From Nostoc sp. NIES-4103 (GTDB lineage: Bacteria; Cyanobacteriota; Cyanobacteriia; Cyanobacteriales; Nostocaceae): a stretch of 64,000 nucleotides of DNA. A program made the position numbers and the translations under genes. Numbering within the stretch: position 1 is the stretch's first letter; every line of letters starts with the position of its first letter. Positions 54,241-62,684 of this stretch are shown here, one piece after another. Where the stretch lies: positions 3,305,044-3,369,043 of the forward strand of contig NZ_AP018288.1 of assembly GCF_002368335.1 (NCBI RefSeq), in the 5' to 3' direction. The notes beneath the pieces are model-generated. The model did not search any database. It saw nothing but the letters and a program-made list of their open reading frames with translations, and was not told the DNA's origin.

Positions 54241-55311
54241 ATGAGTTTCCAACAAATATTCAATAAACCACCTGAAACTGAAGCTAGTGCGCCAGGAAGA
54301 GTAAATTTACTTGGCGAACATACAGACTACAACGATGGTTTTGTTCTTCCGACTGCAATTCCTCAATGTACGACAGTACAATTAGGTTTTAGTAGCGATC
54401 GCCAACATCACTTCTACTCAGAAAATTTCAACGAGCAAGTCAGCATTTTAGATATCAACTATACGCCGTCTGGATTTGCCAGTTATATTTTTGGCTGTAT
54501 CGAAGTTTTGCAACAAGCAGGGTATACAATACCGTCGCTTTTTGTGTACGTTAAATCGTCGGTACCGATGGGTTCAGGTTTGTCTAGCAGCGCCGCTTTA
54601 GAAGTAGCAACGCTGAGGGCGATCCGCAAACTCCTGAATCTCCCCATTAATGATGTTGAAGTTGCCCAACTTGCCCAAAAAGCAGAAATTCACTACGCTG
54701 GTGTGCAGTGCGGCATCATGGATCAGATAGCTTCTAGTTTGGCTGATACTGAACATATCTTATTTTTAGATACCCGTACCCTAGAACGCCGTGTGATGCC
54801 TTTGCCAGACGGAGCAGAAATTGTGGTGATTGATAGCGGTGTACCTCGTACCCTTGCAAGTAGTGGTTATAACCAACGGCGTGCTGAGTGTGAACAAGCA
54901 GCGCGATCGCTAGGAGTTAAAGCACTGCGAGATATTACTATTGTTGAAGCTCTAGAGATATTACCCGAACCCCTGCGCCGTCGCGCCCGTCATGTGGTGA
55001 CAGAAAATAACCGCGTCTTGGAAGTATTACAAGGAGTATCATCTCAGCGCTTTGGCGAATTAATGAACGCATCCCACGCCAGCTTAAGAGACGATTACGA
55101 AGTTTCCGTGCCTGCACTGGATACTCTAGTAGATATGTTGCAAAAAACTCCGGGAGTGTTTGGCGCTAGGCTAACAGGTGCTGGTTTTGGCGGTGCTTGT
55201 GTAGCTTTGGTTACGGCTGGTGAAGCCAGAAGTATTACAACCCGTATTCTCGAACAATATAACCAAGCAGGTTACAGCGGGCAAATTTTGGTTCCTTCTT
55301 GGGAGTTATAG
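54241..55311 (+). CDS. galK: Galactokinase
   Basis: This enzyme phosphorylates galactose at C1 using ATP, the first committed Leloir step. The 356-residue GHMP kinase has the galactokinase signature APGRVNLLGEHTDYNDGFVL, the ATP-binding motif PMGSGLSSSAALE and a C-terminal GAGFGGACVAL. A cupin gene starts two bases after its stop and an oxygenase gene follows, all on one strand. With galT and a GH2 gene 6-8 kb away it completes most of the route from beta-galactoside to UDP-galactose. Confidence 0.95.
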   Translation: MSFQQIFNKPPETEASAPGRVNLLGEHTDYNDGFVLPTAIPQCTTVQLGFSSDRQHHFYSENFNEQVSILDINYTPSGFASYIFGCIEVLQQAGYTIPSLFVYVKSSVPMGSGLSSSAALEVATLRAIRKLLNLPINDVEVAQLAQKAEIHYAGVQCGIMDQIASSLADTEHILFLDTRTLERRVMPLPDGAEIVVIDSGVPRTLASSGYNQRRAECEQAARSLGVKALRDITIVEALEILPEPLRRRARHVVTENNRVLEVLQGVSSQRFGELMNASHASLRDDYEVSVPALDTLVDMLQKTPGVFGARLTGAGFGGACVALVTAGEARSITTRILEQYNQAGYSGQILVPSWEL

Positions 55312-55313
55312 TC

Positions 55314-55700
55314 ATGCAGCCTAAAGTTGTTTATGGAAACGCAGCCGTTGAAGGTGTAAATCGTTGGGGATGGTTCATGGGTCACTTTATCACCCCTGAA
55401 GACGATCCGCGTTCTACTGAAATGCTAGAGGTAAAATGGGCTGTTCACAAAGCAGGTGACAGTAGAACTGAATGGGCAGTAAATAACCAAGCTGCTACGC
55501 TTTCAATTCTCATTAATGGACAATTTCGCCTGGAATTTGAAGATAGAGAAATTTTATTAACTCGTGAAGGTGATTATGTTCTTTGGTGTCCAGGTGTACC
55601 TCATTGGTGGGTTGCTGAGTCCGACTGCACTATTTTGACTGTTAGATGGCCTTCAAAGCCAGGTGATAGTGTTTCATTGCCTGGAGCATCCAAGAGTTAA
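55314..55700 (+). CDS. Cupin-domain protein
   Basis: The 128-residue single-domain cupin has a ILINGQFRLEF strand, then EGDYVLWCPGVPHWWVAES, the second cupin motif with a histidine. The classical first motif is incomplete (ATLSILINGQ). Metal-dependent isomerase, dioxygenase or sugar-binding roles are all possible. It starts two bases after galK stops, and GGGAG lies inside the end of galK, so the pair is translationally coupled. Its partner suggests action on galactose or a related sugar acid, but this is inference. Confidence 0.8.
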   Translation: MQPKVVYGNAAVEGVNRWGWFMGHFITPEDDPRSTEMLEVKWAVHKAGDSRTEWAVNNQAATLSILINGQFRLEFEDREILLTREGDYVLWCPGVPHWWVAESDCTILTVRWPSKPGDSVSLPGASKS

Positions 55701-55865
55701 TTTGTTAAGTAATTCAGCATAAACAATTTTAATTATTTGTTACAGATAATTGTTATCAGCCACTAATTTGAAAGATAGTACGTTACCATCGACAAGCAAT
55801 TAAAAAATCTCCTAGAGGTCTGATATTAATACGACTCTAGTAATAAATTGAAGAGGATAAAAAAG

Positions 55866-56675
55866 ATGGTTCAAACTATAGGCGGTATAGCGAAATATTC
55901 GGCTACCGACCTAGATAGATTCGCCCAACAACTGAATAAAGACGGAATTTGTGTCATTCCCGGACTTTTTGAGCAAAAATTAATTGGCGAGTGGGCAGAA
56001 GCTTTTGAAAAGTTATTTCGAGACAGGCAAAATCAAGCTGGTGGACTAGCTCCTCGTGAAGTTGCCCGTTATTATCTGACATTACCTTGGGTTTCTCCAT
56101 TTGCTAATGTCTCAGTTTTTGCCAACCCAGTAATTATGGGTATCCTTGAGCGCGTGTTCTTCCAAGAATACGTAATGGTTCAGTTGGGGGTTGATGTCCC
56201 CTTCCAGGGTTCGGATTATCAGGAAATCCACCGGGACTTTCGTCCACTGTTCAGTGATCAGATACTAACTCCTCTCTATGCTCTAGCAGTCAACTTCCCA
56301 CTAGTGGAAGTAACAAGAGACAACGGCCCGTTCCAAATGGCACTCGGTACTCATCTATTACCCCGTGAAGAGGGATTAAAGAAAATTGCCAGTGGTGAAA
56401 TTCCTATGGAATCTTTTTATATGCAACCTGGTGACGTAATGATTCGATCGCCTCTTGCACTGCACCGAGGTTCACCAAATCGGACGAGTCAGCCAAGACC
56501 GATGGTAGTTATGGGCTATGTTATGCATTGGTTACACACGCCAAAAGTAGAATTGACTCTCCAACAAGACTATTATGAAAGCCTACCCATAGAACTCAAG
56601 CAGATGCTGCGGTGTCAGGTAGTTGAACAGTTGCCCAAAGAAAAACTTGAAACTTACGTAAATTTCAAGTACTAG
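55866..56675 (+). CDS. Phytanoyl-CoA dioxygenase (PhyH) family oxygenase
   Basis: The 269-residue Fe(II)/2-oxoglutarate oxygenase keeps the iron triad: His122 and Asp124 in EIHRDFRP and His200 in LALHRGSPNRTS, with Arg206 for 2-oxoglutarate binding. Such enzymes hydroxylate fatty acids, amino acids or natural products; the substrate is unknown. The ATG at 55866 has AGAGG nine bases upstream, so an upstream TTG was not used. It lies 165 bp after the cupin gene on the same strand, and a MITE-like pair follows. Confidence 0.85.
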   Translation: MVQTIGGIAKYSATDLDRFAQQLNKDGICVIPGLFEQKLIGEWAEAFEKLFRDRQNQAGGLAPREVARYYLTLPWVSPFANVSVFANPVIMGILERVFFQEYVMVQLGVDVPFQGSDYQEIHRDFRPLFSDQILTPLYALAVNFPLVEVTRDNGPFQMALGTHLLPREEGLKKIASGEIPMESFYMQPGDVMIRSPLALHRGSPNRTSQPRPMVVMGYVMHWLHTPKVELTLQQDYYESLPIELKQMLRCQVVEQLPKEKLETYVNFKY

Positions 56676-56716
56676 TACTTGGCATTGTGAGAGACCATTT
56701 ATCAAGTAAATCTTAA

Positions 56717-56853
56717 GTAGTAGCGCGACCGGACTAATTTAGTGCATAAAATTTAGCTCTTGTGGGGTGGGCCAGAAAGCCCGCCCGGACGGGTGAGGAC
56801 ACCCATCCCACAAGAGTTGCTAATGCACAACTTGAGCCAAGCCACGCTATTAC
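56717..56853. mobile_element. MITE-like element, family A, copy 2 (GC-rich core)
   Basis: GTAGTAGCGCGACCGGAC at the left and CCACGCTATTAC at the right are the family A ends. The core is the CTTGTGGGGTGGGCC / CATCCCACAAG palindromic block also found in copy 1. Confidence 0.7.
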
Positions 56854-56959
56854 TAGCACGACCGGACTAATTTTGTGCATTAACGAACCACAGAGACGCA
56901 GAGAACACAGAGATATTAGAAGAAATTTATGCACTATTTTAGTCCGGTCACGCTATTAC
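56852..56959. mobile_element. MITE-like element, family A, copy 3 (CACAGAGACGC core)
   Basis: It directly abuts copy 2. Its ends are TAGCACGACCGGACTAATTT and AGTCCGGTCACGCTATTAC. The core contains TAACGAACCACAGAGACG, the reverse complement of that in copy 4. Confidence 0.75.
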
Positions 56960-57023
56960 AGTAATTTGATTTTTACTTTATAAATAACCTCTGAGTTGAA
57001 GTAGATAGGCATAATTAGTTAAC

Positions 57024-57092
57024 ATGTCATTGCTACGAGCAACGATGAAGCAATCTCAGTCATTGTGAGGAACGAAGTAATCACAATGACAT
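57024..57092. repeat. Inverted repeat element with ATGTCATTG ends
   Basis: ATGTCATTG and CAATGACAT bound a 69-bp block with further inverted words (GATTGCTTC/GAACGAAGTAATC). It is a widespread short repeat type, and no gene is involved. Confidence 0.6.
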
Positions 57093-57237
57093 AACATATT
57101 AGATTTTGAAGTATTTTTGCTCAAAAAAATTTTCTTAAAAAAGTTGTATAACCAGTTCTATCTGAGGATAGGAATTATTCGCAAAACTGAAAGCTATTAT
57201 TAATTAAAACAACCTGTAAAATAAGGTAAAAATTTTT

Positions 57238-57477
57238 ATGGCCTCAGAAATTCCTCAAGATAATCGCCAAGAGGAAGTTAAATATGATCCTCAAGATAAC
57301 CCTGGAACCCAAACAACTGTGCCAACTACGGAAGAAGGTGATACTCCTGTTGATGAGAGATATCGTATGGCTGGTCAAGAATCAGGTACAGAAGTTCGTC
57401 AGGGTGCTGAACCTGAAGCTGCTGGGGGTACTGTGACGACACCTGGTCTTCCTAATCAAGGAACGGACTCTCGTTAA
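57238..57477 (+). CDS. Small disordered hydrophilic hypothetical protein
   Basis: The 79-residue protein is rich in Gly, Pro, Thr, Gln and acidic residues and has almost no hydrophobic core. Examples are NRQEEVKYDPQDNPGTQTT and VRQGAEPEAAGGTV. Such compositions suit an intrinsically disordered, possibly stress-protective protein, as in hydrophilins, but no motif confirms this. It has a clean ATG and stop and stands alone between repeats and a GH43-like gene. Confidence 0.6.
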   Translation: MASEIPQDNRQEEVKYDPQDNPGTQTTVPTTEEGDTPVDERYRMAGQESGTEVRQGAEPEAAGGTVTTPGLPNQGTDSR

Positions 57478-57731
57478 AAAGATTCTGGAATTGCATCAAG
57501 ATGAATGTTCATCTTTGCCGTTACAACACTTAGTATTTCTCAAGTTTGCCGCAATTTGAGTTTGACTTAGAGTCAATGTTTCTGGCTGAAAATTTAGCTA
57601 AAAAGTTTTAAGCTGATGTGGTAGAGTTGGCAAGACTTCACAGTCTTGATTTAATTTCACCCTTGCTCTGCTTTTGGGCTGTAGGATTTTTTAGCATTAC
57701 GTCTGGCGATCGCAATATTTACGGAATTGAA

Positions 57732-58748
57732 ATGCAAACCTATACTAATCCGGTTTACAAAGGCTACCTAGCCGATCCTTTTGTCTGGCAGTACGAGGGA
57801 ATATACTATGCGATCGGAACTGGCGCAGCAGAAGCAGAAGGAATGGTAGATGAAATAGCGGATACACCAGATGTTAAATACAATAACAAACTCTGTGTCT
57901 TTCCTGTGTTACGCTCTTTCGACTTTGTGAATTGGGATTTTGTTGGGAACGCACTATTGCGACCAGACCCCGCCCTTGGTGATAATTTCTGGGCCCCTGA
58001 AGTCGCTTACTGTGATGGACAGTTCTACCTCTACTACTCTGTAGGACATGAGGATAAGAATCATCAATTGCGTGTGGCTACAAGCGATACTCCGTTGGGG
58101 CCTTATGAAGATGTTGGTAAGCCACTTGTAGACCCGAATTCCTGTCCCTTTGCCATTGACCCACACCCATTCCGTGATGACGATGGACAGTGGTATCTGT
58201 TTTACGCACGTGATTTTTTAGACATGGAAGCTGGTGTACGTGCCGGCACTGCACTTTTTGTAGACCGACTTCAAAGCATGACCAAGCTTGCTGGTCAGGG
58301 AAAAGTCGTCTTACGTGCGCGATCCGACTGGCAAAGGTTCTTAGCCAATCGTTTGATGTACGGTAAAATTTTCGATTGGCATACTTTAGAAGGCCCTTGT
58401 GTTCGCAAACATGGGGGCCGCTACTATTGTTTTTATAGTGGTGGGCGTTGGGAAACAGAAAATTACGGTGTGGATTATGGAGTTGCTGACAGTGTGATGG
58501 GGCCTTACTCTGATGCAGATAACGAAACCGGGCCAAGGGTGCTAAAGTCGGTTCCTGGCTATGTCATCGGGCCAGGACATAACTCTATTGTTGTTGGCCC
58601 AGATGAGCAGACAGAGTATATTGTTTACCATGCTTGGACAAAAAACATGGCTATGCGACAAATGTGCTTTGACAAGCTCATCTGGACAGCAAATGGCCCA
58701 TCTTGCAATGGCCCTACTTGGACACCTCAAACCGTCCTCAGCAATTAA
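57732..58748 (+). CDS. GH43-family-like glycoside hydrolase
   Basis: The 338-residue protein begins TYTNPVYKGYLADPFVWQYE, the opening of the five-bladed beta-propeller of GH43 and related enzymes, with the catalytic-base Asp in ADPFVW. A second acidic site is CPFAIDPHPFRDDDG and a probable general acid is in LEGPCVRKHGGRYY. GH43 enzymes remove arabinose, xylose or galactose from glycans. There is no signal peptide, so action is likely cytoplasmic. The ATG at 57732 was chosen because upstream codons do not match the propeller opening. Confidence 0.85.
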   Translation: MQTYTNPVYKGYLADPFVWQYEGIYYAIGTGAAEAEGMVDEIADTPDVKYNNKLCVFPVLRSFDFVNWDFVGNALLRPDPALGDNFWAPEVAYCDGQFYLYYSVGHEDKNHQLRVATSDTPLGPYEDVGKPLVDPNSCPFAIDPHPFRDDDGQWYLFYARDFLDMEAGVRAGTALFVDRLQSMTKLAGQGKVVLRARSDWQRFLANRLMYGKIFDWHTLEGPCVRKHGGRYYCFYSGGRWETENYGVDYGVADSVMGPYSDADNETGPRVLKSVPGYVIGPGHNSIVVGPDEQTEYIVYHAWTKNMAMRQMCFDKLIWTANGPSCNGPTWTPQTVLSN

Positions 58749-58919
58749 AGATTTTTTGATACATTAATACCCATCACTTTGGCTGATATAACGATGCTAT
58801 AGTAGCCAGCTGCGATCGCGGCTAATGCATGAAGCAAAACATTCTAACCAAACAAGGGCATTAAGCCGAAAAATGTTTTAGCCAAGGGCAACAATTCCAT
58901 AAATTGGTAAACTAGCAAT

Positions 58920-59022
58920 TATAGCTGGGGACTGGGGACTGGGGACTAGGGACTGGGTGAAAAGTCTTTTTGTGTCTAGGTTTTATTATCTGTTGATGTC
59001 CTAACACTACTGGCTACAGCAA
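58920..59022. mobile_element. MITE-like element, family B, copy 4
   Basis: It has a TATAGCTG left end and a long GGGGACTGGGGACT STRR arm, then AAAAGTCTTTTTGTGTCTAGG and GATGTCCTAACACTACTGGC. The right end is degenerate (ACAGCAATTG). Confidence 0.75.
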
Positions 59023-59075
59023 TTGCATTAGCAATTATTTTCTAAAAGGAAAAACGTACAATATCTATTTCATGG

Positions 59076-59112
59076 ACAGCAACACTCAATATTGAATATT
59101 GAGTGTTGCTGT
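59076..59112. repeat. Perfect 37-bp inverted repeat
   Basis: An 18-bp arm starting ACAGCAACACTC is followed after a single base by its exact complement. Nothing similar lies around it. It could be a transcript hairpin, a protein-binding site or a cruciform. Confidence 0.8.
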
Positions 59113-59335
59113 TCAAATAAAATTTAAATTGAAAACAATAAATAATTCGTAGCTAAAAAACACTAGTATGGAAAATTTTGGCAGTTAATTAATTTTGACT
59201 AACACTATAAAGTAATCTTAAAAACTTTCACTTCACAGATTGGCATAACTATAAGCGAGCATGTGAAGTTTATTAATATGAAAATTTTAGGCATTATCAA
59301 ATAGCTTTTAACCTATCTCAGACAGAAAAGACATA

Positions 59336-59433
59336 TATAGCTGGGGACTAGGGACTGGGTGCTGGGTGAAAAGTATTTTTGTGTCTAGGTTTTATCATCT
59401 GTTGATGTCCTAACACTACTGGCGACAGCTATA
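59336..59433. mobile_element. MITE-like element, family B, copy 5
   Basis: The 98-bp copy with TATAGCTG and CAGCTATA ends is the best-preserved example of the termini. It has the same TTTTTGTGTCTAGG and GATGTCCTAACACTACTGG core as the other copies. Confidence 0.8.
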
Positions 59434-60057
59434 TATCACTAGGTTGAAATTTATAGTATTTGTCTGCAACAAAATATCAATACAATAAATTACTTTATTT
59501 CTGAGGTTTTTAAAGTAATCATTACAAATAAATATGCTAAATATTACATTTAAACTGTTTAGTAGTTAAACTTTTGACTGAAAAATTACTTAGAAAGTAG
59601 GTTAAATAGATATTCCATTAGGCTGATACATATAGAATAATTAACAAACTAATATATTAAATAAACTAGCTTTATTTCATATAGTTATTGCCAAAATTGC
59701 AAAATTATTTATATACAAAACTAAACAAACAAATTTATAAGTTTAAATTATAAGTAATATATTCAGTTATTCAACTGGCTTATTTGTGATGATAAAATCA
59801 TCATGCTTAAGTATTAAAAAAATAATATATTTAATACTTATTGCGATAGATATTCAGCGGCATAAAAAAGAGTATTTTATTATTACTTCTGCAAAGTATT
59901 GATTGAAGAATTTGAAAATAAAAATACGCCAACTGATGAATTGCTTTCAGTATAGATTGGAAGCTTTGTACTTCAAGTGAGTTTGGTGCTGCCTTGAAAA
60001 TAAAAGGTATTAGCGATTTGGTAGTGAGAATTAATAATCTAAATAACGAGAGCATCT

Positions 60058-62496
60058 ATGGCAAGTGAAAAAGCTAAAGTCAACAGTAACGGTATCAGTA
60101 ATATTATTTCGCCAAAACAGCAGGCAAGAAAGCGATCGCAGCTAGAGGAAACGCAATCATCAGGTACATCCCTGGTGAATTTAACTTCGGCAAATAAAAA
60201 GGTTCAATCAACAGAAACCTTTCAAGATACACCTGACATAGTTTGTTTATCTCATTTGCGTTGGAATTTTGTCTATCAAAGACCACAACATCTTCTAAGT
60301 CGCTGCGCTCAAGGAAAGCGAGTCTTCTTTATTGAAGAGCCAATTTTCTCGCAAGCATCCTTGGGAAGATTGGACATCAACGCAGATTCTAGTGGAGTAG
60401 TTGTGGTCGTGCCGCATCTACCAGAAGGACTAAGTGAAGAAGTAATAAACGCAGATTTACAAGTATTAATTGATGGTTTTTTTGCAGAGCATAACATCAG
60501 CAAATACATTTGTTGGTATTACACACCAATGGCGATCGCTTTCACCCGCCACTTGCAACCCCAAGCCGTGGTGTATGATTGCATGGATGAATTGTCTGCA
60601 TTCAAAGGGGCATCACCTACTTTAAAGAACTACGAAGCTGAACTATTCAATCGTGCAGACTTAGTATTTACAGGCGGGCAAAGCCTTTACGAAAGTAAAG
60701 TTAACCAGCACCCAAATGTCTATGCTTTTCCTAGCAGTGTAGATGTTCCCCACTTTGCCCAAGCAAGAAATCTGACTGAACCAGCAGATCAAGCTCATAT
60801 TCCCCATCCTCGCCTTGGGTTCTTTGGTGTAATTGATGAACGGATGGATATCGAACTGCTGGCTGGTATTGCCGAAGCGCGTCCCGACTGGCATTTAGTA
60901 ATTATTGGGCCAGTTGTCAAAATTGAAAAAGCAACTCTACCACAGCGCGAAAATATCCATTATCTCGGTGGCAGAGACTATAAACAACTTCCTGCATATT
61001 TAGCAGGTTGGGATTTAGCAATGTTGCCATTTGCGCGTAATGAGTCAACACGCTTTATTAGCCCTACCAAAACTCCAGAGTATCTTGCCGCAGGTAAACC
61101 TGTAGTATCTACTTCAATTCGAGATGTGGTGCGTCCTTACGGTGAGTCAAAACTGGTGCGAATTGCAGACACAGTTTCTGAGTTCGTCACCGCCGCAGAA
61201 CAAGCAATGCAAGAAGACACCCCAGCCTCAGAATGGTTAAGTCGAGTAGATGCCTTTTTAGAAAAAATTTCTTGGGATCGTACTTGGGCATCAATGATGA
61301 AGCTGATTGACTCTGCCATTGCAGCCCGTGATGGTGAAGACAAAGCTAACTCAAAAGGTGCAGTTGGTAAACAAGCACCAAACGTTATTACTAGAGATTT
61401 TGTCTTCGATTACTTAGTCGTCGGTGCTGGTTTTTCTGGTAGCGTTATTGCTGAACGTTTGGCAACTCAGTCTGGTAAAAAAGTATTAGTTGTAGACAAG
61501 CGCAACCACATCGGCGGTAACGCTTACGATCATTATGATGAGCATGGCATCCTCGTACACAAATACGGCCCTCACATCTTTCACACCAATTCCCGTGAAG
61601 TCTTTGAATATCTCTCACGCTTTACTCAGTGGCGGTCTTACGAACATCGCGTCCTTGCAAGTGTAGACGGGCAACTTGTTCCTATTCCTATCAACCTCGA
61701 CACCATTAACAAACTGTATGGCATGAATCTTAATTCCTTTGAGGTGGAAGAGTTTTATAAATCACTTGCTGAACCAATGGAATATATCCGCACTAGTGAG
61801 GATGTGGTGGTAAGTAAAGTTGGTCGAGTACTGTATGAAAAGTTTTTCCGGGGCTATACCAGGAAGCAATGGGGACTCGACCCGTCAGAACTTGATAAAT
61901 CAGTAATAGCCAGAATTCCTACACGCACCAATCGTGACGATCGCTATTTTACCGATACTTACCAAGCAATGCCGCTCCATGGCTTCACCCGCATGTTCGA
62001 CAATATGCTCAATCATCCGAACATCAAGGTAATGCTCAACACCGATTACCGGGAAATCCAAAAAGCCATACCTTGCCGCGAGATGGTTTACAGCGGCCCC
62101 GTTGACGAATTCTTTGATTATCGTTACGGCAAGCTACCATATCGTTCGCTTGATTTCAAACATGAGACACACAACACCAGTGTGTTTCAACAAGCGCCAG
62201 TGATCAACTATCCCAATGAACACCTTTATACGCGTGTTACAGAGTTTAAATACTTAACTGGTCAGGAACACTCTAAAACTAGTATTGTTTACGAGTTTCC
62301 ACAAGCTGAAGGAGACCCTTATTATCCTGTACCGCGTCCTGAAAATCAAGAAATTTACAAGAAATATAAAGCGCTGGCAGATGAAACTCCAGGGATCTAT
62401 TTTGTAGGAAGATTAGCAACCTACAAATACTACAACATGGATCAATGTGTCGCTCAGGCTCTGTCTGTGTACAAACAAATCGCAGTCAAGGCTTAA
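60058..62496 (+). CDS. glf: Glycosyltransferase fused to UDP-galactopyranose mutase
   Basis: The 812-residue bifunctional protein has an N-terminal glycosyltransferase part (about 60-430) with LSHLRWNFVYQRPQHLL and the GT-B donor-site stretch SPTKTPEYLAAGKPVV. The C-terminal part (about 448-812) is a complete Glf: FAD motif LVVGAGFSGSVIAERLA, HIGGNAYD and YGPHIFHT. Glf converts UDP-galactopyranose to UDP-galactofuranose, so one chain could make and transfer galactofuranose. Stand-alone Glf is usually about 370 residues, which fits the C-terminal portion. The linker is hydrophilic. Confidence 0.9.
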   Translation: MASEKAKVNSNGISNIISPKQQARKRSQLEETQSSGTSLVNLTSANKKVQSTETFQDTPDIVCLSHLRWNFVYQRPQHLLSRCAQGKRVFFIEEPIFSQASLGRLDINADSSGVVVVVPHLPEGLSEEVINADLQVLIDGFFAEHNISKYICWYYTPMAIAFTRHLQPQAVVYDCMDELSAFKGASPTLKNYEAELFNRADLVFTGGQSLYESKVNQHPNVYAFPSSVDVPHFAQARNLTEPADQAHIPHPRLGFFGVIDERMDIELLAGIAEARPDWHLVIIGPVVKIEKATLPQRENIHYLGGRDYKQLPAYLAGWDLAMLPFARNESTRFISPTKTPEYLAAGKPVVSTSIRDVVRPYGESKLVRIADTVSEFVTAAEQAMQEDTPASEWLSRVDAFLEKISWDRTWASMMKLIDSAIAARDGEDKANSKGAVGKQAPNVITRDFVFDYLVVGAGFSGSVIAERLATQSGKKVLVVDKRNHIGGNAYDHYDEHGILVHKYGPHIFHTNSREVFEYLSRFTQWRSYEHRVLASVDGQLVPIPINLDTINKLYGMNLNSFEVEEFYKSLAEPMEYIRTSEDVVVSKVGRVLYEKFFRGYTRKQWGLDPSELDKSVIARIPTRTNRDDRYFTDTYQAMPLHGFTRMFDNMLNHPNIKVMLNTDYREIQKAIPCREMVYSGPVDEFFDYRYGKLPYRSLDFKHETHNTSVFQQAPVINYPNEHLYTRVTEFKYLTGQEHSKTSIVYEFPQAEGDPYYPVPRPENQEIYKKYKALADETPGIYFVGRLATYKYYNMDQCVAQALSVYKQIAVKA

Positions 62497-62527
62497 ATAA
62501 TTCGTAATTAGAGCGGCTCTCTATTTA

Positions 62528-62637
62528 GTAGTGGCGTGACACAGTTAAAATAGTGCATAAATTTCTTCTAATATCTCTGTGTTCTCTGCGTCTCTGTGGT
62601 TCGTTAATGCACAAAATTAGTGCGGTCACGCCACTAC
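62528..62637. mobile_element. MITE-like element, family A, copy 4 (CACAGAGACGC core)
   Basis: The 110-bp element has 13-bp perfect terminal inverted repeats GTAGTGGCGTGAC and GTCACGCCACTAC. The core with TCTCTGTGGTTCGTTAATGC is the reverse complement of that in copy 3. Confidence 0.85.
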
Positions 62638-62684
62638 AAAACTCGAAAAGAACCCATCAAAAATATCAGCTTGAGTTGTAAATT

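Larger units (their letters stand above)
58749..60057. other. Long intergenic region with two MITE-like copies and a palindrome
   Basis: I see no gene in these 1.3 kb. It holds two family B elements and a perfect 37-bp inverted repeat, listed separately, then very AT-rich DNA leading to the fused glycosyltransferase gene. Confidence 0.5.
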
